NCBI RefSeq assembly: GCF_000817775.3
Contig: NZ_JTHE03000116.1
Location: 1 to 64,000, forward strand
Direction: 5' to 3'
Origin: Lyngbya confervoides BDU141951
GTDB lineage: Bacteria; Cyanobacteriota; Cyanobacteriia; Thermosynechococcales; Thermosynechococcaceae
Length of the DNA: 64,000 nt
Shown: piece after piece, positions 8,363 to 16,744 of the stretch
How the letters are laid out: each line of letters starts with the position of its first letter
Position numbering within the stretch: position 1 is the stretch's first letter
Program-made: the position numbers and the translations under genes
Notes under the pieces: model-generated
Seen by the model: the letters and a program-made list of their open reading frames with translations, nothing else
Database searches by the model: none
What the model was told of the DNA's origin: nothing

Positions 8363-9805
8363 ATGGAGAATCTTTGCATCAATCCCCGATGCCCTAACCC
8401 CCATCAAACCGATAGGCAACTGTTCTGTCAGTCCTGCGGATCGCAACTGCTGCTAGATGGCCGCTACCGAGTCATTCAGGAAATTGGCGGCGGCGGGTTT
8501 GGGAAAACCTACGAGGTTCAAGAAGCCCGAGAGAGTACTCCTAAACTTCTCAAGGTTCTCATTAACGAGCAGCCTAAGGCCATTGAGCTATTTCAGCGAG
8601 AAGCCATGGTGCTCAGTTCCCTGAACCATCCTGGCATTCCCAAGATTATGACCGATGGCTACTTTGAGTTTTTCCCAAAGGGCGTTTCCGATCCCCTACA
8701 TTGCCTGGTCATGGAGAAAATTGATGGCCTGAATTTGGAGGAGTACATCCAGCAGTCCGGTCAGCGTCCCATTGACCAAAAGCTCATGCTGCGCTGGCTG
8801 GCAGAAATTACCGCCATTCTAAAAGAAATTCACCACCAGCAAATTTTCCACCGCGATATCAAGCCAGCCAATATTATGCTGCGCACCAGCGGCCCGTTGG
8901 CCCTGGTGGACTTTGGCACCGTGCGGCAAATCTCAGGGACTTACATGGCAAAGCAAGCCGTTGGTCAGGTGACCGGCGTGATTTCTGCTGGCTACACAGC
9001 GCCCGAACAGCTCAATGGGCAGGCCGTCCTGCAGTCGGACTTCTTTGCCCTGGGTCGAACGATGGTGTACCTTTTGACCGCCACAGAACCGTCCAACCTT
9101 TACGACCCGCATCTAGACCGAGTCAGCTGGCGTCACTTGGTCCCCAAGGTGGATAGTCGAGTCGTCGATTTGATTGACGACATGATGGCCCGCACCCCCA
9201 GTCAGCGTCCCCAGAGTGCAGAGATTTTACTGGCGCGCGTTCAGGATTTACAGCGAGCCATTTCTGCCCTCGGGTCTGGTGGCGTCAGCCCTCCAGCCGA
9301 TGCAGCCGTTCCGCCCACTGAGGTCCAGCCGCCCTTGGGCAACCTTCCCTCCGTAGGGTCCACCCTTCCTCCCCGCCATGCGCCTCCCCCTCCCCCCTCC
9401 CATGGGCAGTACGGTCAGTCCGGCGCAGTCGGCCCCTCAAGCGGATCCGCTGACCCCAATTCCTATCCCCCTGGGCACAATGGTTCTCCAAACGCCTACT
9501 CCCAGGGACCAAATTCCTATCCCAACCCTGGTCCTCCCTATGCAGCGGGGGGCGCAAGGCCCCAATCCCAGTCCGTTCCGAACTATCTCCCCCAGGCCAT
9601 CCTCACCACCTTGTTTTGCTGCCTACCGTTTGGGATTGTGGCCATTATCTTTGCCTCGCAAGTCAACACAAAACTCAACAATGGGGATTACCTCGGGGCA
9701 GTGGCGGCCTCCAACAATGCCAAGCTCTGGTGCTGGATTAGCTTTGGTCTGGGGGCCTTGGTTTTTGTGCTCTATGTGATAGGCATAGCGGCGTCTTCCT
9801 CCTAA
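8363..9805 (+). CDS. Serine/threonine protein kinase with N-terminal zinc ribbon and C-terminal CD225 domain
   Basis: A 480-residue kinase. Residues 5-26 contain four cysteines (CINPRC then CQSCG) forming a zinc-ribbon-like head. The Hanks-type kinase domain follows at about 34-300, with glycine loop GGGGFGKTYE, catalytic loop HRDIKPANIM, DFG and GYTAPEQ. A Pro/Ser/Gly/Tyr-rich linker spans about 305-404. Residues 405-480 are a full CD225 domain with a terminal transmembrane helix, which should anchor the kinase to the membrane. All catalytic motifs look intact. It follows the CD225 and DUF2752 genes on the same strand. The phosphorylation target is unknown. Confidence 0.92.
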   Translation: MENLCINPRCPNPHQTDRQLFCQSCGSQLLLDGRYRVIQEIGGGGFGKTYEVQEARESTPKLLKVLINEQPKAIELFQREAMVLSSLNHPGIPKIMTDGYFEFFPKGVSDPLHCLVMEKIDGLNLEEYIQQSGQRPIDQKLMLRWLAEITAILKEIHHQQIFHRDIKPANIMLRTSGPLALVDFGTVRQISGTYMAKQAVGQVTGVISAGYTAPEQLNGQAVLQSDFFALGRTMVYLLTATEPSNLYDPHLDRVSWRHLVPKVDSRVVDLIDDMMARTPSQRPQSAEILLARVQDLQRAISALGSGGVSPPADAAVPPTEVQPPLGNLPSVGSTLPPRHAPPPPPSHGQYGQSGAVGPSSGSADPNSYPPGHNGSPNAYSQGPNSYPNPGPPYAAGGARPQSQSVPNYLPQAILTTLFCCLPFGIVAIIFASQVNTKLNNGDYLGAVAASNNAKLWCWISFGLGALVFVLYVIGIAASSS

Positions 9806-9872
9806 AGGACGGAAAAGCCCACGGAAGCGGTGCAACCCGGCTTCGAAATCCCTGGATCCGGCCCACAGGCTG

Positions 9873-10667
9873 TTAATCCGGCACGCGATCTAAGCGCAGC
9901 CGATGGTTTGGGCTGAGCAATTGCCGGAAGGCCAGCAGCACCACCAGCAACGTGCCGAGGGCTGTTGCCGCTGCAATCATAAACACAATCACAATCTGAT
10001 AGCGCACGGCGTCGATGGGGTTGGCTCCAGCCAGAATCTGGCCCGTCATCATTCCCGGTAAACTCACCACACCCATCACCATCATGGAGTTGGTGATGGG
10101 AATCATGCCGGTGCGCACGGCATCTTGAATCTGGCGATGACTGGCTTCCCACCGAGTTGCGCCGTGGGCCAGGAGCATTTCAATCTGGGACTGCTGCGTC
10201 ACCAGTCCTTCAATAAAGCGGTCCATCCCCAGGGAGATCCCATTCAGGATATTGCCGAGGATCATGCCCAATATTGGAATTAAATATTGCGGGTCATACC
10301 AGGGACGGATCTGGATAATTCCCAGGAGCGAGATCTGGCTAACCAGAGCGGCAGCAACCAGGATAGAGAGGATGCTATTCCAATAAATGCCGATAAACTT
10401 TCGCTTGGTTCGACCCACGGCGGAGATTCCCGCAATGACAGTCATGGCAAGGGCGATCGCTGCGATGAGCCCTGGGTGATTCTGGGCAAAGAGCCACTCC
10501 AGGACATAGCCAATCAAAAGCAGCTGCAGCACCATGCGCCCGGAGGCAATAATCTGCGATCGCGCGAGGCCTAAGCGCAGCAGCAGCGACAGGCCCACAT
10601 TCACGCTCATCAATAGCGCCGCTAGGCCCAGTTGCCCATTATTAATCGCCTGATAGGATCCGTTCAT
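9873..10667 (-). CDS. fetB: ABC transporter permease, FetB/UPF0014 family
   Basis: A 264-residue polytopic inner-membrane protein of the FetB (YbbM) family. The partner system in Escherichia coli exports iron and gives resistance to oxidative stress; that substrate is an inference here. Visible family features are LLRLGLARSQIIASGRMVLQLLLIGYVL near residue 30, MILGNILNGISLGMDR around 140, and ALPGMM-like VVSLPGMMTGQILAGA near 200. Its start overlaps the end of the ATPase gene by 4 bp (ATGA), so the two are co-translated. The length is normal for the family. Confidence 0.85.
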   Translation of the reverse strand: MNGSYQAINNGQLGLAALLMSVNVGLSLLLRLGLARSQIIASGRMVLQLLLIGYVLEWLFAQNHPGLIAAIALAMTVIAGISAVGRTKRKFIGIYWNSILSILVAAALVSQISLLGIIQIRPWYDPQYLIPILGMILGNILNGISLGMDRFIEGLVTQQSQIEMLLAHGATRWEASHRQIQDAVRTGMIPITNSMMVMGVVSLPGMMTGQILAGANPIDAVRYQIVIVFMIAAATALGTLLVVLLAFRQLLSPNHRLRLDRVPD

Positions 10668-11383
10668 GACAGGATCGGCAGAGTCAAGGTGCGATGGCTC
10701 ATGCGCTGAAGTTGGTCAGCGCTATGGCTCACCCACAGGTAGGATCGCTGGGGCTGCTGCTGCTGCCACTGACTAATCAGCGCTTCAACCTGGCGAGTGG
10801 TGTCGGGGTCTAGCGCTGCAGTGGGTTCATCGAGCAGCAGGACGATGGGATCAATCTGAAGCGCCCTGACCAGCGCGAGCAGTTGCCGCTCTCCCCCGGA
10901 CAGACGCGCCACAGACTGGCGTAAAAAGGCAGCATCTCGATTGCAGGTCTGCAGGATCTCTAAGACGCGATCGCGGGAATAGGGAGAGTGGCCATTGCTC
11001 CGCAATTCCATCACAGCCCGCAGGTTATCCTCCACCGTCCCCTCGATCAGTCCAGGGGTTTGCATCAAGTAAATCATCGATCGCCGCAGACGCGGGATAT
11101 CCCACTGCTTTAGGAATCGCCCTTGAAACATGACTGAACCGGCATCAATGGGATCTAGACCCACCAGCGATCGCAGCAGCAGGCTTTTGCCAGTCCCAGA
11201 GGCACCTGAAATTCCCAGGGCTTCCCCCGCCGCCAGCTCAAAGGAGACCTGCTGCCAGAGCCAGCGATCCCCCAGCCGTCGGCCTAAATTTTCTACGACC
11301 AGCAGAGGCGTCAACGTTGAACCCTCCCAAGGGTCATGGAATTCCATCAGCCTTCTCCCCACTCCATCCTGCTTGATTCTCAC
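10664..11383 (-). CDS. fetA: ABC transporter ATP-binding protein, FetA-like
   Basis: A 239-residue ATPase that should energise the permease encoded directly downstream. Walker A is GASGTGKS, the signature is LSGGERQ, and Walker B is VLLLDEPTAALD; H-loop HSADQ follows. The N-terminal MRIKQDGVGRRLMEFHD may be non-coding, since the later in-frame ATG of MEFHD could also serve as start. By family it pairs with FetB for metal (iron) efflux. The operon is divergent from the cpcT-tsaE-P450 cluster. No metal-dependent operator was recognised. Confidence 0.82.
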   Translation of the reverse strand: MRIKQDGVGRRLMEFHDPWEGSTLTPLLVVENLGRRLGDRWLWQQVSFELAAGEALGISGASGTGKSLLLRSLVGLDPIDAGSVMFQGRFLKQWDIPRLRRSMIYLMQTPGLIEGTVEDNLRAVMELRSNGHSPYSRDRVLEILQTCNRDAAFLRQSVARLSGGERQLLALVRALQIDPIVLLLDEPTAALDPDTTRQVEALISQWQQQQPQRSYLWVSHSADQLQRMSHRTLTLPILS

Positions 11384-11424
11384 ATGATCTGAGCGGGAGA
11401 GATCCCTGTCCCCTTCTCTCTACA

Positions 11425-12027
11425 ATGGAGGGAGCCGTTTTGGACCTAGAAGGGATGATAGAAACCCTAGCTCAGTGGATGATTGGTGAATTTACAAACC
11501 GGACCCAGGCCCTGGAGGATCCAGTTTGGTATGTGCATCTGCAACTTTGGCACCGTCCCGTGCAGCTGCCGGTCCTGGGGGATTACTGCATCTTTGCAGA
11601 GCAGGCCAATATTCTTCACCCTGAGACACCCTACCGCCAACGCCTGCTGGTGCTGCATCAAGATCAAGCAGGACAAATCCAGGGCCAATATTGGGCGTTT
11701 CGATCCCCAGAGGCCTTCCGCGGGGCCGGAGCCCATCCCCAAAAACTCAGGGGCATCACCCGCGATCAGATCCTGGAACTGCCGGGGTGCAAGCTCACCC
11801 TGGACTGCAGCGATCAATCCTTTAGTGCCCGTCCCCTTCCCCATCATCCATGCTGCTTTGACTACGCCGGACAAACCCGCCAGGTGGAGATCGGCTTTGA
11901 GGTGCGGCCACAGCGCTTCACCAGCTACGATCGCGGGATTGATCCCCAAACGGGCAAAGCCATTTGGGGCGCCCTAATGGGTCCCTACCAGTTTGACAAA
12001 TGCCAAGCCTATTCCTGGAACCCGTGA
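11425..12027 (+). CDS. cpcT: CpcT/CpeT family phycobilin chromophore lyase
   Basis: A 200-residue protein of the CpcT/CpeT lyase family, which attaches phycocyanobilin to a cysteine of phycobiliprotein beta subunits (Cys-153 in the characterised CpcT). Family landmarks are LAQWMIGEFTNRTQALEDP at the N-terminus, PYRQRLLVL, GITRDQILELPGC, and RFTSYDRGID near the C-terminus. The start is the ATG at 11425; a second ATG at 11455 has its AGAAGG too close. Its stop overlaps the next gene's ATG (TGATG), starting a compact three-gene cluster. It implies that the organism makes, or recently made, phycobiliproteins. Confidence 0.87.
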   Translation: MEGAVLDLEGMIETLAQWMIGEFTNRTQALEDPVWYVHLQLWHRPVQLPVLGDYCIFAEQANILHPETPYRQRLLVLHQDQAGQIQGQYWAFRSPEAFRGAGAHPQKLRGITRDQILELPGCKLTLDCSDQSFSARPLPHHPCCFDYAGQTRQVEIGFEVRPQRFTSYDRGIDPQTGKAIWGALMGPYQFDKCQAYSWNP

Positions 12028-12479
12028 TGAAGTTGCACCTCCCCGACCCCGAGGCAACCCGCGCCATCGGCCTGAAGCTGGGGCGATCGCTTCCAGCAGG
12101 CACAACCTTACTCTTGGAGGGCGAGCTTGGCACTGGCAAAACCAGCCTGGTGCAGAGCCTGGGGGAAGGTCTGGGGATCACCGATGCCATCGTCAGCCCC
12201 ACCTTCACCTTAATCAATGAGTACCTTGAGGGTCGGGTTCCCCTCTATCACCTGGATCTCTATCGCCTCAAGAGCGATCAAGTCAGCGACCTTTACCTGG
12301 AAAACTACCTGGAGGGCCTGGAGGTGCCCCTGGGCATTGTGGCCATTGAATGGGCCGATCGCCTTCCCCAGCGCCCCGACGCCTACCTAAAAATCCAGCT
12401 ATCCTACGAAGGAGCGGGCCGATCCCTCCAAATTTTGTCCTGCGGCCCGCTTGAGTTCAACCTTGATGCGCTGACCTAA
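12027..12479 (+). CDS. tsaE: tRNA threonylcarbamoyladenosine biosynthesis ATPase TsaE
   Basis: A 150-residue P-loop ATPase of the bacterial t6A37 machinery (with TsaB, TsaC/Sua5 and TsaD, all outside this window). Walker A is LEGELGTGKTSLVQ, followed by the family strand VSPTFTLINEY and YHLDLYRL; IEWADRLP ends the core. An in-frame ATG at 12000 would overlap cpcT by 28 bases; the ATG at 12027, fused with the cpcT stop as TGATG, is preferred. Only two bases separate it from the P450 gene, so the three genes are probably one transcript. Confidence 0.93.
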   Translation: MKLHLPDPEATRAIGLKLGRSLPAGTTLLLEGELGTGKTSLVQSLGEGLGITDAIVSPTFTLINEYLEGRVPLYHLDLYRLKSDQVSDLYLENYLEGLEVPLGIVAIEWADRLPQRPDAYLKIQLSYEGAGRSLQILSCGPLEFNLDALT

Positions 12480-12481
12480 TC

Positions 12482-13795
12482 ATGACCCTTCCCCCTGGCA
12501 AGATGGGCCTCCCAATCCTGGGAGAGACCCTGGCCTTTTTCAATGACCCGGAGTTTGCCCCTAAACGCTTTAGCCAATACGGCCCGATCTTTAAATCCAG
12601 AATACTCGGACAGCCCACCATTTTTGTCAAGGGATCCCAGGCCAATCAGTTTGTGCTTCTCAATGAACCGGAACGGTTTACCGTGAGTTGGCCCCCCAGC
12701 ACCCAGAGACTCCTGGGGCCTTGTTCCCTCTCAATGCAGCAGGGGCACACCCACCGCAGCCGCCGTCAGATTCTAGCCCAGGCCTTTATGCCGCGCGCCC
12801 TGGCGGGCTACATTCCCACCATGATGTCGATCCTGGAGCGCTATGGCGATCGCTGGTGCCAGAGCAGTCCTCTCACCTGGTATCCGGAACTGCGCCACCT
12901 CACCTTAGAGATTGCCTGTCAGCTACTCGTTGGCCTGGAGAACGGATCCCAGACTTCTCTGGGGAAAAACTTTGAAGGCTGGACCGCCGGCCTGTTTTCC
13001 CTGCCCCTGCCCTTCCCCTGGACCGCCTTTGGCAAAGCGCTCCGCTGCCGTCAGCAACTCATTGCGGAAATTTCCAGCATCATTGACCATCGCCAAAGCA
13101 CCGAGGACAGGACCGATGATCCCGCGAGCGATGCCCTGGGACTCCTGCTGAAGGCCGAGGATGATCAGGGGCAACGCCTCAGCCCCACCGAACTCAATGA
13201 CCAGATTCTGACGCTGCTGTTTGCTGGCCATGAAACCCTCACCTCTGGCCTAGCCACCTTTTGTCTCCAGATGGCGCAGCATCCGGCAGTGCGCCATCGC
13301 CTCCGCGCCGAAATTGACCAACAGGCCCAAGATCCCCTCACTCTGGAACGGATCAAAGCCATGCCCTACCTGGAAAAGGTGATGCAGGAGGTGCTGCGAT
13401 TCACGCCTCCTGTAGCGGGAGGATTTCGCCAGGTGGTTCAAGATTGCCAGTTCGAAACCTACACCTTCCCCAAGGGCTGGCAGGTGCTCTACCAGATCGC
13501 GGCCACCCAATCGGATCCGTCCCTTTACCCCAATCCAGACACCTTTGATCCCGACCGCTTTGAGTCCGAGCCGATTGCCGCCGTACCCAAGCATGGGTAT
13601 TTACCCTTCGGCGGCGGGATTCGCGAATGTCTAGGCAAGGAATTTGCCCGATTAGAAATGAAGCTGTTTGCCATCCATATGCTGCAAACCTACGACTGGC
13701 AGATCCTTCCCGACCAGGACCTGAGCCTCACCATCACGCCCACCCCTGCCCCCAAAAGCGGCCTGAAGGTTCATTTCTGTCCCAGACGCCCCTGA
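12482..13795 (+). CDS. Cytochrome P450, CYP120-like
   Basis: A 437-residue soluble P450 without a membrane anchor. The heme loop FGGGIRECLGKEFA with the axial cysteine is near residue 380, the I-helix motif is FAGHETLTSG, and the K-helix EVLRFTPP carries EXXR. The N-terminus PPGKMGLPILGETLAFF resembles the CYP26/CYP120 group; the characterised cyanobacterial CYP120A1 hydroxylates retinoids, so an apocarotenoid or retinoid substrate is plausible but unproved. It follows tsaE after two bases and is closed by a terminator at 13993. No ferredoxin or reductase gene adjoins it. Confidence 0.9.
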   Translation: MTLPPGKMGLPILGETLAFFNDPEFAPKRFSQYGPIFKSRILGQPTIFVKGSQANQFVLLNEPERFTVSWPPSTQRLLGPCSLSMQQGHTHRSRRQILAQAFMPRALAGYIPTMMSILERYGDRWCQSSPLTWYPELRHLTLEIACQLLVGLENGSQTSLGKNFEGWTAGLFSLPLPFPWTAFGKALRCRQQLIAEISSIIDHRQSTEDRTDDPASDALGLLLKAEDDQGQRLSPTELNDQILTLLFAGHETLTSGLATFCLQMAQHPAVRHRLRAEIDQQAQDPLTLERIKAMPYLEKVMQEVLRFTPPVAGGFRQVVQDCQFETYTFPKGWQVLYQIAATQSDPSLYPNPDTFDPDRFESEPIAAVPKHGYLPFGGGIRECLGKEFARLEMKLFAIHMLQTYDWQILPDQDLSLTITPTPAPKSGLKVHFCPRRP

Positions 13796-13992
13796 GGTTT
13801 CTGCCCCACTCCCCGCTAGATCCAGCGGCATGTCCCCCGAACGGCACCGGGTCAACCATTGAAAACTTTCAATTTTGAATCTGGGCTATCCGTAGCAAGG
13901 TTAACAGTTCCATCAGGCTACACCAGCCATACTAGCGGCACAGCTCTAGCCAAGCAATTGGTTTGAATCCTGATTCTTCCTTCCTATCCCTT

Positions 13993-14020
13993 CCCAGCTC
14001 CTACCGCTGGGTCTTTTTTT
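13993..14020 (+). terminator. Rho-independent terminator after the P450 gene
   Basis: Stem CCCAGC/GCTGGG with a 7-base loop followed by TCTTTTTTT. It closes the cpcT-tsaE-P450 unit, about 200 bases after its last stop, and abuts the end of convergent ttcA. Confidence 0.75.
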
Positions 14021-14021
14021 G

Positions 14022-14894
14022 CTAGGTCTTTTTTTTAAGAAGACTGCCTGCCTCGCTGACCGCTTCCTGCACGGGCGAGTTTAAATCCCCATCTGCCTTG
14101 GTTTGCAACCTGGCAAAATCGTAGAGCGTTCTATCCGCCAAGTGCGATCGCGACACGTTCTGCATACTGGTAAAAATTCCCTCAATGCGTCCGGGGTGCT
14201 CGGCCTCCCAGGCTTGCAGCATCTGCTTAATACGGACACGCTGCAAATTTTCCTGGGATCCACAGAGGCTACAGGGAATCATCGGAAAGTTCTGAAGTTG
14301 AGCAAAGCGGGCAATGTCGGCCTCGGCGCAATAGGCCAGGGGGCGAATCACCATATGCTGCTGATTATCACTCAGGAGCTTGGGCGGCATCCCCTTCAGT
14401 TCCCCCTGGTAAAACATGTTTAAAAAGAGGGTCTCGACCATATCATCTCGATGATGGCCTAGGGCCAGGGTTCGGATTCCCTCCTCTGCAGCAATGCGAT
14501 ACAAAATTGCCCGGCGCAAGCGGGAACAAAGACCACAAAAGGTTTTGCCTGCGGGTATCACGCGGGTCACGGTGCTGTAGGTATCTTCCTCCACAATCCG
14601 GTAGGGAACCCCCACCGATTCCAGATAGTTGGGCAGCACATCCTTAGGAAATCCAGGCTGCTGCTGATCCAAATTTACCGCCAGCAGATCAAAGGAGATC
14701 GGAGCACTGCGCTGGAGGGCCATCAACAAATGGAGCAGGGTGTAGGAATCTTTGCCCCCGGAGAGACAAACCATAATGCGATCGCCGGGCTCAATCATGC
14801 GGTAGTCTCGAATAGCCCGGCCCACGGCCCCTCGCAACCGCTGTTCTAACTTACGGGCCATTTTGGTGGGTGAAAGCGAATGAAACTGAGCCAT
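14022..14894 (-). CDS. ttcA: tRNA 2-thiocytidine biosynthesis protein TtcA
   Basis: A 290-residue enzyme that thiolates cytidine 32 of some tRNAs using a labile Fe-S cluster. It has the PP-loop ATP site [12 protein letters not shown] near residue 44, the first cysteine pair [10 protein letters not shown] near 120, and the second pair PCSLCGSQ near 212, which are typical cluster-binding and sulfur-handling residues. The length matches the family, apart from a short C-terminal extension. The start ATG at 14894 is close to the family N-terminus; a second ATG lies 11 codons in. The gene converges on the P450 terminator. Confidence 0.93.
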   Translation of the reverse strand: MAQFHSLSPTKMARKLEQRLRGAVGRAIRDYRMIEPGDRIMVCLSGGKDSYTLLHLLMALQRSAPISFDLLAVNLDQQQPGFPKDVLPNYLESVGVPYRIVEEDTYSTVTRVIPAGKTFCGLCSRLRRAILYRIAAEEGIRTLALGHHRDDMVETLFLNMFYQGELKGMPPKLLSDNQQHMVIRPLAYCAEADIARFAQLQNFPMIPCSLCGSQENLQRVRIKQMLQAWEAEHPGRIEGIFTSMQNVSRSHLADRTLYDFARLQTKADGDLNSPVQEAVSEAGSLLKKKT

Positions 14895-15268
14895 GGTTTA
14901 GAAAGAATCTTTAAAAACTAACTTACGTCATTGAGTTAGGAGAATCTCAGGGAAGGGCTGCTCAGGGAAGAGCCCCTGACCGGGAAAATCGCCGTTCTCA
15001 GCACAACTGTTCTGGAGAGAGTCTTTAATCGAGACTATTCTTCAGAGGCTATTCTAGCCTCTGTCTATTCCAGGGCCTGCTTCCCACAACGGTCATCCTG
15101 AGAATTTTTCAATTCCCAGGATGGGGAAGACAGGCTAGAATGTTAAGGAATTTTGCGAACCTTAAACAAAATGTTGCTTCCTGGATCGCTCCGACGCTGG
15201 AGTGATTCCCCCATAGGCAGCCCCTAAGTCCTTGCTTCTGTTGCCTCGTTCCAATATGAGCTTTCTCT
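14895..15268. other. Intergenic region with a row of hairpins between ttcA and queD
   Basis: This holds the divergent promoters of ttcA (-) and queD (+). Reading on +, it shows AGTCT/AGACT (15020-15036), a perfect 8-bp stem CAGAGGCT/AGCCTCTG with loop ATTCT (15043-15063), and then TTCCC/GGGAA near 15112-15127. Three stems in a row suggest a leader structure or old repeat remnants. No known riboswitch motif (for example preQ1) was recognised. Confidence 0.4.
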
Positions 15269-16141
15269 ATGCAATGCATCATTAACCGGCGCGCCGAGTT
15301 TTCCGCCAGTCACCGCTACTGGCTACCGGAACTCTCCCCTGAGGACAATCAACAACGCTTTGGCGCCTGTACTCGCTTTCCCGGTCATGGGCATAACTAC
15401 GAGCTGTATGTTTCCATGATGGGTGAACTGGATGATTACGGCATGGTGTTGAATCTTTCGGAGGTTAAACACACCATTCGCCAGGAAGTCATTGACCCCC
15501 TCCATTTTTCTTACTTAAACGAGGTCTGGCCTGAATTTCAGGAAACCTTGCCCACCACGGAGGCCATGGCTCGCGTCATCTGGAACCGCCTGGCTCCGCA
15601 CTTGCCCCTGGTCAAGATTCAATTGTTTGAAACCCCAAAACTCTGGGCTGAATACGAAGGAACTGGTATGAACGCATTTTTAACGGTTGGCACCCACTTT
15701 AGTGCGGCCCATCGGCTGGCACTGGACACCCTGTCCTACGAGGAAAACTGTGAGATTTATGGGAAATGTGCCCGTCCCCACGGCCATGGACATAATTATC
15801 ACCTGGAGGTCACAGTCAGTGGCGAAATTAACCCGCGCACGGGCATGATTGTGGATTTAGTGGCCCTGGAACAGGCGATCGCCGATCATGTTGTTGAGCC
15901 CTTCGACCACACCTTCCTGAACAAGGACATTCCCTACTTTAAGACCGTGGTGCCCACGGCTGAAAATATTGCCCTGCGGATTGCAGATCTCTTGCAAACA
16001 CCCATTGATCAGCTCGGCGCCACCCTCCACCGGATCAAGCTGGTAGAGAGCCCCAATAATTCCTGCGAAATTCTCTGTGACCAGCGCACAACCCGTCCCC
16101 GCGATTCCCAGCAGCTCGCTCAGGTCCCCGTACTTCGATAG
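15269..16141 (+). CDS. queD: Tandem 6-pyruvoyl-tetrahydropterin synthase/QueD fusion
   Basis: A 290-residue protein of two head-to-tail QueD/PTPS domains, about 1-132 and 133-275. Members make 6-carboxytetrahydropterin for queuosine or pyruvoyl-tetrahydropterin for pterins. Each half has the zinc histidines (ASHRYW and GHGHNYEL; AAHRLA and GHGHNYHL) and a catalytic cysteine (GACTRF; GKCARP). The D-H pair before FLN is intact in domain 2 (PFDHTFLN), but domain 1 reads PLHFSYLN, lacking the Asp. Other bacterial QueD proteins are single domain and assemble as multimers. A strong terminator follows the stop. Confidence 0.88.
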   Translation: MQCIINRRAEFSASHRYWLPELSPEDNQQRFGACTRFPGHGHNYELYVSMMGELDDYGMVLNLSEVKHTIRQEVIDPLHFSYLNEVWPEFQETLPTTEAMARVIWNRLAPHLPLVKIQLFETPKLWAEYEGTGMNAFLTVGTHFSAAHRLALDTLSYEENCEIYGKCARPHGHGHNYHLEVTVSGEINPRTGMIVDLVALEQAIADHVVEPFDHTFLNKDIPYFKTVVPTAENIALRIADLLQTPIDQLGATLHRIKLVESPNNSCEILCDQRTTRPRDSQQLAQVPVLR

Positions 16142-16176
16142 ATCCACCGCCCTCAGGATTAGGGCCAAGAACGCGC

Positions 16177-16210
16177 AAAAAAAAGAAGGTTAGAGGCCCT
16201 TCTTTTTTTT
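16177..16210 (+). terminator. Rho-independent terminator after queD
   Basis: A run of eight A's plus GAAGG pairs perfectly with CCTTC plus eight T's across an 8-base loop. The A-tract/T-tract makes it usable in both directions, so it can also stop any transcript reading leftward. Confidence 0.85.
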
Positions 16211-16347
16211 AATCGTGTTTTAATCGTGAATTTTAGGAGTTCAATCGTTTTAGGAGCTGCACAACTTAGATAACAGTCTGAGACAAGAACCGACTCAGGG
16301 GTTGCGTTGACCTAAAAAGCTGGCAACGATTGATCAGCAGCCCTGGG

Positions 16348-16554
16348 CTAGTAGGCCAGGGTCTCCAGGGTTTGTTTGAGATAGGTATGCACCAGATCGT
16401 CTAAATCTTCACCCTTAACCTGGGGGTTCAGGCCCTTGTCTAAGGCCCATCGATGGAAGCCGGAGGTGGTGGCGATCGCTTGCTTGAGTTGAGGCCAAAA
16501 GCTTTCGTCACCTTGAACCGACACTGAATCAGAGGAATACAACTTAAAGTTCAT
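16348..16554 (-). CDS. Small hypothetical protein
   Basis: A 68-residue acidic soluble protein starting MNFKLYSSDSV, with LDDLVHTYLKQTLETLAY at the C-terminus. I do not recognise a domain. It contains no transmembrane segment or cysteine. The frame is open upstream for 14 more codons, but the ATG at 16554 gives the more natural start. It stands alone between the queD terminator and the diguanylate cyclase gene. It has the look of a conserved small cyanobacterial protein, but the function is unknown. Confidence 0.6.
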   Translation of the reverse strand: MNFKLYSSDSVSVQGDESFWPQLKQAIATTSGFHRWALDKGLNPQVKGEDLDDLVHTYLKQTLETLAY

Positions 16555-16744
16555 TACAGTTTCTCGTGCAGGGTGGAGTGATTTGCAGAAACTCAACGCC
16601 TCAACTAATCTAGCGCAAAGCCGTCAAGTTTTCACGGGACCCAAAGGTCTGATGGATCCTTTCCTAACATACCCAACCTTTTGGGCTGGGACTGTCACTC
16701 GTGATACGGATTCCCTTGACCCTCTTACCCTAACGCAGACTCCC

